This document shows positions 40,341 through 52,139 of a stretch of 64,000 bases of DNA, piece after piece. The stretch spans positions 248,001 through 312,000 of the forward strand of contig NZ_BAXB01000002.1 of NCBI RefSeq assembly GCF_000698145.1. The letters are read 5' to 3'. The notes below the pieces were generated by a model. It searched no databases. It had not been told where the DNA came from and was given only the letters and a program-made list of their open reading frames with translations. The number at the start of each line of letters is the position of its first letter. The stretch's first letter is position 1. Made by a program: the position numbers and the translations under genes. Source of the stretch: Geomicrobium sp. JCM 19039. Lineage in GTDB: Bacteria; Bacillota; Bacilli; Bacillales; Marinococcaceae.

Positions 40341-43300
40341 GAACGGTCACACGTGAGCCTGTACCTTCTGCCGTAGCAGGGGTGACGAGAAGTCGTGTTT
40401 GAAGACGTTCTTGTAATTCCGGAACATGACTGATGACACCAACGGCTAGGTGATCCGTTTGCAATTGTTCCAACGCCGTTACAACTGTATCTAACAACTC
40501 CGTATCCAACGTCCCAAATCCTTCATCTAAAAAGAAGAACTCTAGGTTTTGCTCTCCAGTGAGTTGAATGGAAGCTGATAAAGACAGAGCAAGGGCAAGT
40601 GATGTGAGGAACGTCTCCCCTCCAGACAGAGAAGTTGTCGGGCGTTTCTCACCACCGTTAAAATAGTCGGCAATGAGAAACCCTCCGCTTGAGTCAAGCA
40701 CTAAAGCATAGCGGCCTCTCGTCAAATCATGAAGGCGTTCCGAAGCGTTTTTCGTGACATGAATCAATTGCTCTTCCGCTAAAAAGTCAACAAATTCTTT
40801 TCCACGAAATACAGACTCCAGTTCTTTATAATTGCTGATTTGCTGCTCATAATGCTCCTTTTTCTTGTTGAGCTTTGCGTAGCGAACATGTTTCTCTTGC
40901 ACGTCTTCCCACCTTGATCTGGCGGTTGTTCGTTGTTCTTTAAGCGTTTCGACACGAGATTCGCTCTCTCTGTACGAACGCTCAAGCTCGGCAAACGCCT
41001 CCTCGTCAAAGGTTTTTCCTTCCATGCGATTTTCGAGACGTTCAACATTTGCGGTAACACTTGTGGTCTTTCGCTCATAGTCGTCTTTTTGTTCTTCATT
41101 TTTTAACCGTTCTTCATCGGACAATACCCATTCCGATAACTGCGCAGCAGTATCAAATTGAACCAGATCAATCAACGTTGTGAACGATTTCGTTTGTTGA
41201 TAATGTCTCCAATCTTTATCGGCTTTTTCTTGAAACTCTTTTGCTGATTCAAACCGGGTCCGGGCTGTTGTTCGCTTCGCATCAACTTCCTCGTAATGCT
41301 TCGTAGAAGCTTGTACACGCTCGTCACTCGACTTTACTTTTGCTTTTAGGCGCGCAATCTGCTCTTCGACATCCGCTTTTGCTTTTTCGATATTGTCTAC
41401 GTCCACTACGTGACGATGTTGCTTCTCAAAAGACGTCATTTGTGCTTCTGCTTGTTGGCGATTATGTTGCGATTTAAGGACGTCAATCTCAAGCTTGTAC
41501 ATATCTTCTTCGAGCCGTTTATGGTCGGCTTCTAACTTCTGTAGCGATTGCTGCTCTTGTTGCACATTTTTTCTCAAGCGATTGATGATGCTCGCTTGTT
41601 CGTGCACATGCTCTCTCGTTTTAGCGATCGTCGTAAGTGACCAATCCGAATACGTTTTTTCCCAACGGTATTTCTCAGCTTCCCACTCCGCATGCTTTTC
41701 GTTACGCCTTTTTGTCAGTTCTTCAACAGTCTTCTGCTCGTAGTTCAACTCAGCTTGATGGGCTTGTTCAACGCGCAGTTGCTCTTGGTGTTCTTTCATA
41801 AGCGTTTCCGTCCGCGCTTTAATTTTTTGGACTGTGTTCGTTTTCGGAGGGATCTGTTCTAACCATTGTTCAATGATTGCAACCAAATTTTCATTGGACT
41901 TTTGCTCATAAAGTGTTTCTTCTACCTGTTGAACCTCTCGTTCCCGATGCTCATCAATGGTGACGGTTGTGCGCACTTGAGACGCAATCTGTTCCAATAG
42001 TTGTGTGTTGGAAATGAGGGTGGGCGTCTCGGTATTCAGATTTTCATACAGTGTTTGTAGCCGCTCTTCGGCTTCACTCGGTCGCTCAGTGTTCGTATTT
42101 GGATGTGAGGTTGAGCCACATACTGGGCATGGGTTTCCTGCTTCTAAGTTTTGGGCAATCTGATGTACCGAAGCTTGGGTGTGATGCATTCCCTTAAGTT
42201 TCACGGCATCCATCATTTTCGCTTTTTGTCGTTCTAGATCTTTAAATGTTGTGTACCAGTTAAGCGCGTACTCATACGCGATCGAAAGTTTCTCTTCAAT
42301 CTGCTGTCGGCCATTTATCGCTTGCCGAGCCTTTGTCTCAATCTCTGTTTGTTTTTTTTTCGTTTGAATGAGTTGCTCGCCGACTTCCTCGACCGATTTG
42401 AACAGTGCGTCAAGAGATTTGGCCTGTGCAAACGCTTCATCGACTTGTTTTCTTTCATCATCTCGATCGTCATACGCATTCAAATCATTTTGCATCTGCT
42501 CGATGTTTTCTTTTTGCTCCGTAATTCTTTGTGAGAGAGCTTCTTTATTCTTACTTAGATTCTTTAGTGTTTTGTTCAATTGTTGCTCGTTTTCACGTTC
42601 CTCTTTTACCGTCTTTCGTGCGACTTCATATTGTTTTGCTTGTTCGGCGGCATCAGCAATTTTCGCTTGCCGAACGAGTAGCTCAGGTTCTTTTTTCTCA
42701 CGATCTTCTTTATCTTGTTGTTGCTGTTGTTTTGCGCTTTCAAGCTCCTTCACGATTTGAGAAAACGACTCTTCTTGCTTTTTATACTCGTTTTCTTTCA
42801 CAGAGACGTCCGCTGATGCTTCCTCAAGTGCAAACAATAGAGGTTTCGCTTCTTTTGAAAGGGCGTGAACCCGAAGGCGTTTTTGTCTCTTCTCGTAGAG
42901 TGGTTTTTGTTCAACTAAGCTTTGTTGTTCCTTATGGGCATCTTGAAGTTCTTCATATAAGCTTTTCAATTGTTGAGCAGCTTCCCATTGACGTTTATGC
43001 TTTTCTATTTTTTCTTGTTCCTTTTTCAGCGTTGTTTCAGCTTCCACCACTTCTTTTTTCGCTCTGTTTACCGCTGCTTCTGAAGCTTCACCAATGCCTT
43101 GCAATTCACCATCAATGACGCGATGTTCCCCTTGTAAATGGTGCAAACCTTCTTTGATCTTGTGATTAAGGTCATCGCCGTACTTATGAAGGTTAAACAA
43201 CCGTTGCAGCATTTCACGTCGGTCGGAACCTTTTAGATGAAGAAACTCAGAAAATTTATTTTGAGGCAGTACGACTGCACGCGTAAAGTCGGCCAATTTC

Positions 43301-43704
43301 AATCCGAGCAGCTGTTCGATTGAAGCATTCATATCCCCCACTTTGTCGGTAAGCACAACCGCTTCGTCCGTTACATCTAAAAACCGTGCACGGGTCGTCT
43401 GCAATGTATCATCTTTGGAACGCTTTACTCTTCGTTCGGCCGTATACACACGTACCCCCAGCCGAAACGTGTAAACGACCATGGCTTCTTTTTCGGCTTG
43501 GTTAATCATGCTCGCACCCGTTGCACCACTGCGACCGATTTTCCCATATAAAGCAAAGGTCATCGCATCTAATATCGTTGACTTTCCACTCCCTGTAGGA
43601 CCAAAGATACCAAAAACTCCACCTGAACAGAGCGTATCAAAATCAATTTCTACGGCGTCACGGAAGCTATGCAGACCGCGGATACTCAAATAAACAGGTC
43701 TCAT
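40333..43704 (-). CDS. sbcC: Exonuclease subunit SbcC
   Basis: SbcC is the Rad50-like ATPase of the SbcCD nuclease, which opens hairpins and blocked DNA ends. The 1123-residue protein has an N-terminal Walker A (GIFGPTGSGKSTILDAM), a long coiled coil interrupted near the middle by the zinc hook CPVCGSTSHP, and the C-terminal ABC half with TTSLSGGETFLTSLALALSLS (signature) and FFLDEGFGTLD (Walker B). It starts at ATG 43704, overlapping sbcD by 4 bp. The long gene is intact, unlike many neighbours. Confidence 0.93.
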   Translation of the reverse strand: MRPVYLSIRGLHSFRDAVEIDFDTLCSGGVFGIFGPTGSGKSTILDAMTFALYGKIGRSGATGASMINQAEKEAMVVYTFRLGVRVYTAERRVKRSKDDTLQTTRARFLDVTDEAVVLTDKVGDMNASIEQLLGLKLADFTRAVVLPQNKFSEFLHLKGSDRREMLQRLFNLHKYGDDLNHKIKEGLHHLQGEHRVIDGELQGIGEASEAAVNRAKKEVVEAETTLKKEQEKIEKHKRQWEAAQQLKSLYEELQDAHKEQQSLVEQKPLYEKRQKRLRVHALSKEAKPLLFALEEASADVSVKENEYKKQEESFSQIVKELESAKQQQQQDKEDREKKEPELLVRQAKIADAAEQAKQYEVARKTVKEERENEQQLNKTLKNLSKNKEALSQRITEQKENIEQMQNDLNAYDDRDDERKQVDEAFAQAKSLDALFKSVEEVGEQLIQTKKKQTEIETKARQAINGRQQIEEKLSIAYEYALNWYTTFKDLERQKAKMMDAVKLKGMHHTQASVHQIAQNLEAGNPCPVCGSTSHPNTNTERPSEAEERLQTLYENLNTETPTLISNTQLLEQIASQVRTTVTIDEHREREVQQVEETLYEQKSNENLVAIIEQWLEQIPPKTNTVQKIKARTETLMKEHQEQLRVEQAHQAELNYEQKTVEELTKRRNEKHAEWEAEKYRWEKTYSDWSLTTIAKTREHVHEQASIINRLRKNVQQEQQSLQKLEADHKRLEEDMYKLEIDVLKSQHNRQQAEAQMTSFEKQHRHVVDVDNIEKAKADVEEQIARLKAKVKSSDERVQASTKHYEEVDAKRTTARTRFESAKEFQEKADKDWRHYQQTKSFTTLIDLVQFDTAAQLSEWVLSDEERLKNEEQKDDYERKTTSVTANVERLENRMEGKTFDEEAFAELERSYRESESRVETLKEQRTTARSRWEDVQEKHVRYAKLNKKKEHYEQQISNYKELESVFRGKEFVDFLAEEQLIHVTKNASERLHDLTRGRYALVLDSSGGFLIADYFNGGEKRPTTSLSGGETFLTSLALALSLSASIQLTGEQNLEFFFLDEGFGTLDTELLDTVVTALEQLQTDHLAVGVISHVPELQERLQTRLLVTPATAEGTGSRVTVQS

Positions 43705-44893
43705 TTTGCACCTGCTTTCTGTTCGGTGCTCTCTTGGTCAATGAGATTTAGAAACAACTCCGTAATCTCTTGGTCCGGGGTAGCTCCACCTGTCTTCTTT
43801 TCATAAAACTGTTTAAACAGTTCATCAATCGGTAAGTTTCGACGCTCTTCTCGCTCCACATATTGTTCTTCTGGTAATACCGCACGAATCGTCACAATTC
43901 CAGGTGGGCGCGTCGTATTTTTTGGATGTCATCAGGGCGCAACGTGTGGTCGCTATGAATGGACAAGTCCACCCAAGAATCAAGTGCTGCCGATTCATCC
44001 AGCCATTTGTAAACTTCCTGTAGTCCGTTCTTCGCTTGCCATTTCACGAGAGGCTTGCCGCTATTTAGCGGTATCTCTCGAATATGTGCGTCTTCACGGG
44101 GCACGACGTCAATGACCGTTACTGATTTAGATACACCCGTATCATTAAACGAAAAAGATAACGGAGACCCTGCATATCGAGTCGGAGCCGGGGCGTGGTG
44201 TACCCATTGGGGGCGATGTAAGTGCCCAAGTGCCGTATAACTCACATGTTCCGGCAAGCTCGTAGGACGCACCGTATAGGCGCCTCCAACCTCGATGGGG
44301 CGCTCGGAATCCGTCGCCGCTCCACCCCCAACAAAAATATGACTTGTCGCAATATTAATGTCATCATCGGAAAACGATTGGGTCATTTGCTTAAAAAGTT
44401 GTTGAATTCGCTCGTCGTACGTCTGTTGGAATGCCTGATCATCCCCGTCAAAGCTTCCGTTATATGAAAAGCTCGTCCGTAATCTTGATTCAGAAGGATA
44501 AGGCAATGCGGCTACCTTCATTGTCACGTCGTGAGATTGGATCGGGACGTTTAGAGGCTCCTTAATCGGCATACCCACTAGGTACATGTTTTGCGATTGA
44601 ACGAGAGGCAGCGCTGCTGCGAGACGATCAGGTTGATCATGATTTCCAGCAATAACGACAATCGGACGCCTGCCTCCGTCGGATAAACGACTTAACGCTT
44701 CGTAATAGAGCTCCTCCGCAGCTGCTGGCGGGTTCATGCTATCGTATATATCACCGGCAATGAGTATCGCATCTACCGCCTCTTCTTCAACAATCGTTAC
44801 GAGTTCATCGACAAATGCAGCATGTTCAGATAACCGGTCTCTTCCTTCTAAAGAGCGACCGAAATGCCAATCAGCTGTGTGCAATATTCGCAT
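43701..44893 (-). CDS. sbcD: Exonuclease subunit SbcD (one frameshift)
   Basis: SbcD is the Mre11-like Mn-dependent nuclease partner of SbcC. It shows MRILHTADWHFGR, AILIAGDIYDSMNPP, VVIAGNHDQPDRL and YTALGHLHRPQ, the phosphodiesterase motifs in order. A lost base in the T6 run 43918-43923 moves the last 65 residues (AVLPEEQYVEREERRN) to another frame. Corrected length is about 397 residues (B. subtilis about 391). ATG 44893 follows GGAGGGG; GTG 44899 is too close to that site. Confidence 0.92.
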
Positions 44894-44907
44894 GTGCACC
44901 CCTCCTT

Positions 44908-47900
44908 TTATACGTTAATTTCAATTTCATAACTCCCATCAAAAAAGTATAACCAACTCTCATCGACTTGTCGGTGCCAAATCTGTTCAATGGCTTCCTT
45001 ATATATTTCTAGTTGCGCACGGTAGCGTTCACGAAGTATGGGCCCTGCTTCAGCAATTCCTCCAGAAAAACGTGAAGCCGCTTGATCCGTTTTGTAGTCA
45101 AGAAGGACAAGCCGGTCATTTTCTTCAACAAACAGGCAATCAGCCATGCCTTGTATAAGAATCGGCTCATCTTCAGCGGTTTTCCAATCAGGATAAACGT
45201 GACGACTCTTCTTAATGAAAGTAAAAGGGACTTCTTTGTACAATTGTTTGGCTTGCTTCATCCTCAATCCGAGCGGTGATGTTAAAAAATCCAACACCCA
45301 TTGCGGCTGGATCGTCTCTTTTTCTGAGAGGGTAAGAAGTTCTTTTTCATATAGTTGTTGAACGAACGCTTCGATGTCTAAAAGACTGGCATCTTTCATC
45401 GGGAGGTGTTGCATCACGGTATGCATCGCTGTTCCTGCCTCTGCACCGCTTAACGTGCCCTTTTGTAAGAACTCCGGTCGTTTAGCTCTTTCAGAAGAGA
45501 ACGTGCGAGCGGGGCTTTCAGTTGCACTGTATCGGTCTTCAGCCAGACGCTTAATGTCCGTAACTGTCTGTTTTGCAAACGATTTTGTGGCTTCTGGATG
45601 GGGGTAGCTATACGACAACCTCTCGTCAACTTCAGCCATGTGTGAATCCCCACGGTTCTCCACAGGTTGAAGAGATTTAATCAAGCCGAGTATTTGATTC
45701 TGATCTGGCTCTTTCTCACCTTCTTCAGAAAGTACGGGCTGCTCAAACTGCAAACGCCATTTAGACGGGTGAGCAATTGATGTTTGCAGCTGTACATCTG
45801 AATGAGCTTGCTGAATACTAGGGTGTTTTAAGATCGCTGGCACAAGCCAATCAAAAAATCGTTTTGCATTTTTTCTCACGTGTAACGGCAAGAGCTTCGA
45901 ATCGTCATCAGCCAGCTTGATCCAGTTGAGCATTTTCTTCTCGCGTTCTTTTACACTTCCAACAAGAATTGCTTTTTCTTTAGCTCGTGTAAGTGCGACG
46001 TAGAGAATGCGGAGCTCTTCGGACAGCTGCTCACGTTCTTGAGCATTCTTAATCGCCAATTGTGGCAACGTTTTTTGTTTCGTACGCTGATTTGTATCAA
46101 TATGAACGGAACCGAACCCTAACGTTTGGTGAATTTGCGTCGCCCGTTTACTATCCGAGAAATTAAATTCTTTCATCCCGTCCACGATAAACACGACGGG
46201 GAACTCCAAGCCTTTACTTTTATGAATGCTCATGATTCGAACGACATTTTCCTGCTCACTTAACGTTCTTGCACTTTCTAAGTCATCCCCTCGTTCTTCC
46301 ATTCGATCAACAAATCGTAAAAAACGAAAAATCCCACGAAATGACGTTTTTTCATACGCTCTCGCGCGGTCATATAACGCATGAACATTTGCTTGTCTCT
46401 GTTTGCCGCCTGTGAGACCACCTACATAGGAATCGTAGCCTGTCTCTTCAAAAAGCTGCCAAATAAATGGCGCTAAAGCGGTATGCTTGGACCGCGTACG
46501 CCACTGTTGAAAATGCTCATAGAATAGCACAAGTTTTCGCTGCCACCGATCGGTTTGACGCTTTTCTTCAATGTAAGTGGTCGGCGATGGCTCAAACGTA
46601 GACGCTGGCTCATTCGTAATCGTCTTTTTCACCGCTTCATAAAAGGGCTCACCAACAGCAGCGAGTCGAATTTCTGCTAATTCATTCTCTTGTAAGCCAA
46701 CTATCGGAGAGCGAAGCACCGCAGCGAGTGGAATATCTTGATACGGGTTATCGATAATTTTCAGCAAAGCAAGCATCACTTGAACTTCAATTCGTCGGAA
46801 GTACCCTTCATCTCGATCTGAATATGCGGGAATCGCTTCATGCTTAAAGATGTCCAAATAAACCGGAGCTGATGGGAGCGATCGCATCAGCACCGTAATG
46901 TCCCGGTATTCAATCGGCCTCATTTCTTTTTTCTCTTTGTCAAACACCGGATACTCGCTTGCGATGAGCTCATTAATTTTGGATGCTGTCCACGTGGCCT
47001 CGAGCTCAGCTGCTGGCTGTTTGTCCTCATCCTCTGATTCCCGCTCTAATAAAGTCAATTCTACTTCATAGCTGTCCACATCAGGCACATAATCTACATT
47101 ACCGTATTTCAACGATTGAGCATCATCATATGTCACATCGCCAACGTTTGCATCCATCGTTTGTTCGAACACATAATTCACACCATCTAACACTTCTTCG
47201 CGACTGCGGAAGTTATCAGATAGATCGATGCGTACTCCAGGTGCTCGTTCAATCTCCTCTATCGGTTGTCTGAGTGTAGCATACGTTTCATGCTTCTTAA
47301 TAAATAGACCGGGTTCGGCAAGACGAAATCGATAAATGCTTTGTTTGACATCCCCTACCATAAAACGATTGTTCCCGTCTGATAAAAGCTCCAGAATTGC
47401 CTCTTGAACTTGATTTGTGTCTTGATACTCGTCGGTAAGTACTTCTTGAAAGTGGTCTTGGTACTGTTTTGCAATGGCGGATGGTTGATCCACGGAATCA
47501 TTACTGAGAATTTCTAACGCAAAATGTTCAAGGTCGTCATAATCCATCAATGTCTTCTCACGCTTCGTTTCTCGATACTCTTTGGCGAACGCTTGTACAA
47601 TCTCGACAAGAATCTCTACACGTGGATGCAATTGTTGAATCGTATCAAGATAGTCATCAGGGTTTGGGTGCAGTAATTTTTCTACCTCACCGATCATCTT
47701 CTTGCTCTCATCACGCAACGTTTTCGCTCGTGCTTGAACGGCAGGGTCAAATTCAATGCCTTTTTTCTTACTCGGTACTCTTTTCCACGTAAAACCGATG
47801 ATCTGTTGGCGCAATTCATCCCACGTATTCACGCTTTTTAATTGTTGAAGCCGCCCGTACTCTTCTTCAAATAGGTCGAGGTAATGAGGGGGACCTTCAG

Positions 47901-48654
47901 GGGCATGAACCGCCGCTAACGCTGACTTCATTAACCCTAAAGCGGAATGCACTTGTTCGAAAGCGTAAGAGAACACAACTTGTCCCCACGGTGATTGTTG
48001 TGGATGTTCATACGGATGCTCGTACATTTTCTTCACGTAATCCAACCATTTATTTGGCTCTGGGTGCGCTCTTGAACGGGTGTATAGATCAAAAATAAGT
48101 TTGCGCAATCCCGTGTCACTTCGGTCGTTGCTATACGACTCTGCCATCTCATAAAAGATCGGTGCTTCTTCAATTGACGCTTCGTAATAGGCTTCAAGTA
48201 CACCATCGAGCACTTCTTCTTTCAAGAGCTCACGCTCTGTATCATTTGCAATTCGAACTTTTGGGTCCACGTTCACTTCATAATAGTGCTGACGAATAAG
48301 CTCTGAGCAAAACGAGTGAAGCGTGGAGATGTTTGCGCGATGTAACAATTGTCTTTGACGTTGTAAATAAAGCGAAGGGTTCTCATTTAATTCTTCTTCA
48401 ATCCGCTCTCCAATCCGTTCTTTCATCTCAGCTGCAGCAGCCTTTGTAAACGTCACAACGAGCAACCGATCAACTTCTGCCTCATCGCTTGAATCAACAA
48501 TTCTCCGGACAAGACGCTCAACAAGTACGGCTGTTTTCCCACTTCCGGCTGCGGCTGCGACAAGAATGTTTCCCCCTTTTAAGGAGATCGCTTCCCACTG
48601 CGGGTCCGTCCAACGAACACCCGCGGGCTTGGCTTCTAGTTTCCAACGGTTCAT
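44908..48654 (-). CDS. addA: Helicase-nuclease subunit AddA
   Basis: AddA is the UvrD-like helicase and nuclease subunit of AddAB, the Gram-positive RecBCD equivalent. The 1248-residue protein shows ILVAAAAGSGKTAVLVERL (Walker A), DRLLVVTFTKAAAAEM, TLHSFCSELIRQHYYEV, DEYQDTNQVQEAIL (motif II), RIDLSDNFRSREEVLDGVN, RIMSIHKSKGLEFPVVFI, ALTRAKEKAILVG and a C-terminal nuclease domain with LVLLDYKTDQA. It starts at ATG 48654, overlapping the addB stop by one base, and is intact. Confidence 0.95.
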   Translation of the reverse strand: MNRWKLEAKPAGVRWTDPQWEAISLKGGNILVAAAAGSGKTAVLVERLVRRIVDSSDEAEVDRLLVVTFTKAAAAEMKERIGERIEEELNENPSLYLQRQRQLLHRANISTLHSFCSELIRQHYYEVNVDPKVRIANDTERELLKEEVLDGVLEAYYEASIEEAPIFYEMAESYSNDRSDTGLRKLIFDLYTRSRAHPEPNKWLDYVKKMYEHPYEHPQQSPWGQVVFSYAFEQVHSALGLMKSALAAVHAPEGPPHYLDLFEEEYGRLQQLKSVNTWDELRQQIIGFTWKRVPSKKKGIEFDPAVQARAKTLRDESKKMIGEVEKLLHPNPDDYLDTIQQLHPRVEILVEIVQAFAKEYRETKREKTLMDYDDLEHFALEILSNDSVDQPSAIAKQYQDHFQEVLTDEYQDTNQVQEAILELLSDGNNRFMVGDVKQSIYRFRLAEPGLFIKKHETYATLRQPIEEIERAPGVRIDLSDNFRSREEVLDGVNYVFEQTMDANVGDVTYDDAQSLKYGNVDYVPDVDSYEVELTLLERESEDEDKQPAAELEATWTASKINELIASEYPVFDKEKKEMRPIEYRDITVLMRSLPSAPVYLDIFKHEAIPAYSDRDEGYFRRIEVQVMLALLKIIDNPYQDIPLAAVLRSPIVGLQENELAEIRLAAVGEPFYEAVKKTITNEPASTFEPSPTTYIEEKRQTDRWQRKLVLFYEHFQQWRTRSKHTALAPFIWQLFEETGYDSYVGGLTGGKQRQANVHALYDRARAYEKTSFRGIFRFLRFVDRMEERGDDLESARTLSEQENVVRIMSIHKSKGLEFPVVFIVDGMKEFNFSDSKRATQIHQTLGFGSVHIDTNQRTKQKTLPQLAIKNAQEREQLSEELRILYVALTRAKEKAILVGSVKEREKKMLNWIKLADDDSKLLPLHVRKNAKRFFDWLVPAILKHPSIQQAHSDVQLQTSIAHPSKWRLQFEQPVLSEEGEKEPDQNQILGLIKSLQPVENRGDSHMAEVDERLSYSYPHPEATKSFAKQTVTDIKRLAEDRYSATESPARTFSSERAKRPEFLQKGTLSGAEAGTAMHTVMQHLPMKDASLLDIEAFVQQLYEKELLTLSEKETIQPQWVLDFLTSPLGLRMKQAKQLYKEVPFTFIKKSRHVYPDWKTAEDEPILIQGMADCLFVEENDRLVLLDYKTDQAASRFSGGIAEAGPILRERYRAQLEIYKEAIEQIWHRQVDESWLYFFDGSYEIEINV

Positions 48655-51600
48655 TACTTTTCACCTTCTCTCTTTGCACTAAGATCCATCATTTTTTGAA
48701 GCGCTTCCGCATCGTCAAGTTTAGGAATATCTCGATAGTCGTTTCCTGGTAATGTCGGATCAAACTGACAGACCGATTCGAATGGACAAAACGTACAGGC
48801 AAGTTTCTTGTTGTCTTTATTGTACGGAAGTATACTCGTTTCCCCAGCTGTCATGCGATTGCCAATGTCAACCATCTTCGTTTGCAAAAACTCATGTAGG
48901 CCTTTTAGTTCGTCTTGATTAATCACTTTTGAGTGAGCGTCAAAATTTCCGTCTTTTTTAAGTTTAGCTGGGACCATTCTTGAAGCACCCGTATTGGTGA
49001 ACTCCTCATCCATTAACGAGGCGACAGTTAGATCTTTTTGTAACCATCCATTCATTTTGTACGATTTAAAACGTTCAGCTGCAATTACGGTTTTTTCATC
49101 CGCCTCTGTTAAGTCAATCACCGGATTATGAACGTGAAAATAAAACATTCCCCCGTATGAGCTTCAATCCCCATCCAAGACTTCGCACCATTAACAACAA
49201 CGTCTAAGTACACAGGCATTTGCAAGGATATGCCATGCAGAACATCGGTAAATGAGAGCGATTGTTCACTTGACTTATAATCAACAACTTGCATATAGGA
49301 ACCTCGATCTGTTGTTGCTTGGTCAACCCGATCAATTCTTCCTCGAAGAGACATTGTCGCCCCATTGTCTAATGTGTATACCGGTGACTGCAATGGGCTC
49401 TTTCTTCCAAACTCTACTTCTAAGTCAATCGTCTCAAAGTTGGACTGAATTGCCTGTTCACGAAGTGTCTTCGTTACGTTTTGCATGATATTTGTTAATT
49501 TGTACTGAACATATCGGAAATGATTCGAGCTCTCTAATATGTGTCGTTGAATTTTAGGTACAACCGCTTTCGTTACTTCTCCAGTAATGTGGCGACACTC
49601 TTCTTCAGTGATTGTTTTCCATGTCTTGTTCTCTCTTTTTAGTACATCCGAGATGTCTTTGAGCACCGCATGGAATAATTCCCCTATATCAAATGCTTCT
49701 AAGCGGTAAATGTCACGTTCTTTTAGGTTTAACCCATACTGACTAAAGTGTCGAAACGCACATTGTTCAAATAGCTCCATTCGACTAACGCTTGCTTCAA
49801 TGTGCTCTCCAAACAATTTCGCAGATGACTCCTCTCGCAAAGCCACCGCTTCATTATCGTACGTAAGACTCTGTAGTGCCGTCTCAAAATGAGCATACCA
49901 GTCTGGTTGATTCGTAAACCAATTATAAACATCCCACCAAATTGGAGCGATCGTCTCCCCCGCTTTCCATCGTTGGAGTTGGCGAGACAAAAGGTCGATA
50001 GCCTGTCTAGGATGGGAGAGGTAGGTCAGTTGATCAGACAATTGTGTGCCCGCGGGTTCCGCTTCAACAAATGCGGTTATAATCCCAGAAAACTGTTCAT
50101 TCAACTGGCGAATTAGCGGAGAAGGTAGCAAGCTACTACCTTCTTCATCAGCAAGTGCATAGGAGAAAACAATGTGATGACTTGAGCTAGATTGCGTAAG
50201 ATAAACGAAAAAAGGTTCATGCCATAATCGTTCCACCGCAGACGGCCCAAGAGACACGCCATGTGCCTCCAATTGATTACGGTCTTGGTCTGACAAGATC
50301 CCGTCTTCGGTCGGTCGCTTTGGAAGCAAACCTTCATTGCACCCAATTAAAAATGTCGTTTTTATTTTTGGTAGGCGAGAACGCTCCATATCTGCGATTG
50401 TCACTTGATCAATCGCAGGGGGGACAAGACGAAAACTCAAACTTTCAAAACCTGCATCAATTAATGTAGAAAACGTCTCAAGTCCAAGGTCATCGCTACC
50501 GGCCACGTGTACAAATTGATCAATCACATCGATAATGTTCTCCCAAACTTGACCGTGTTCACTGCTTTCTTCCAAAGCCTCTCGATCTACGGCTGCTTGA
50601 CTCAATTGTTCCAGCTTTTCTGGGATGTGTAGCTCAATAAGAAATTCATAAAGTGCGCTGCTCATCTCTTCAACATTTGTGCATGTGCACAACACTTTAT
50701 GAAACTGTTCAATTGGAGCGATGAGCATATTTTTTGTTTCATTTAAGCGCTCTTCAATCTTCTTTTCTTTGTCGGTTTGACTTCGTACATCCAACAGATG
50801 ACGGGCGCTTGAGTACGTCCAATTTGTTGCGACTGTCCAATCCTGGTTTTTCTTTCCCGTCGCAAGCACATAATTCTCCAACTCATCCACGCGCTCACGA
50901 AACATCTGCCAATTCGAATGTAGTGGAAACAATAAATCCGTCTTGAATGCACGAAAAACCGGTTCGTAGCGGTAATTCTGTATCATCATCTCAAACGTCG
51001 AACGAATGAACTCAATAACAGGATGATGCATCATCGACCGTGAATCATCAAGAAAATAAGGAATATCAAAACGTGCGAATGTATGCTTCAGTAAGTCTTC
51101 ATACGGCTCAATATCCCTCATGAGAATCGCGATTTCTTCATAACGATACTCGTTCTCCCTGACGAGGTCCCGGATGGCACGGGCAACACTTTCCACCTCT
51201 ATGCGTCGGTTTACAGCTTCAACAATTTGAATGCTACCATCATCTACATGCTGCTTTGTGCCTCGTGCTGGTCATCAAATTGCTCCAACATCGAAATGCC
51301 AGCATTCTCAAAACGTCCCCCACGAGCAAATTGACGTACGCCCCAAGACAAGTTTTCCGCTTGTAATATTTGGGTTAACTCGCTGTACGTTTTCGCAGGT
51401 AAAAAGAAGCGATCCAGTTCATTCGGCGAATCTCCAGATCGGGGTACTTCAGGTAACGTTAGCGACATCTTTACAGAACTTGCCACGTTGAACAATTTAT
51501 GTACAACGATTTGCTCTTGTTTGCTGAAATCATGGAAACCGTGAATGTAAACGATCGCCCCTCGCGCAATCGTTGATTGGTCCACTAAATCCGCTAACAG

Positions 51601-52139
51601 TTTAATCGACTCTTCAGCGTTCACATAAACCCCAGTAAACAACGATTCGAACGTCTCATAGATCAGATGGATGTCATGCATTTTGTCACGCATCACGTGT
51701 TGGTCGCTTTCTGCGAGAGGCTCTAGCATTTCTGCTGATACTGCTTGCCTTCTCATTTCCGTAATGATGCGCTCCATCTCGGCAATGAACCCTTCCGTAT
51801 CTGCCGTTTTTTTATAAACGAGCAGCTCGTCCTTTTTCTCCTCGACAATCTTTCGAATGAGCATGTGCATACCTGGCTTTTGTAAGCGTTCCCGTCGGTG
51901 CCCTCCCAACTCTTGCAAACCCGGTGAGCTAACCGTGAGAAACTATACACTTGAACCCGTGTCATGCCACCGGTCAGCTTTGCCAACGCATATTCCACTT
52001 GGAACGTCATTTGCTCGGGTACAAGAAACACGATCGGTGACCCATCCACCGGCTCGTTTGACAATAAACGGGCAACTTCATTGACCATTTCCTTAGATTT
52101 CCCACTGCCATTTCTCCCTAAATAAAACTGGATGCTCAC
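48654..52139 (-). CDS. addB: ATP-dependent nuclease subunit AddB (three frameshifts)
   Basis: AddB recognises Chi and cuts the 5'-ended strand. It begins MSIQFYLGRNGSGKSKEM (Walker A) with FLVPEQMTFQVEYAL. The C-terminal nuclease carries MQVVDYKSSEQS, and the iron-sulfur cysteines are in FEQCAFRHF and CTFCPFESVCQF. One base is lost near 51916-51920, one near 51243, and one in the run 49150-49154, so four frames carry one protein of about 1162 residues (B. subtilis 1166). GTG 52139 overlaps the protease stop by 4 bp and uses AAGGAGG inside the protease gene. Confidence 0.92.

Noticed and set aside
42531..43118. 195-codon rightward frame opposite sbcC
   Set aside because: Shadow of the sbcC coiled coil; low-complexity Leu/Ser/Phe composition.
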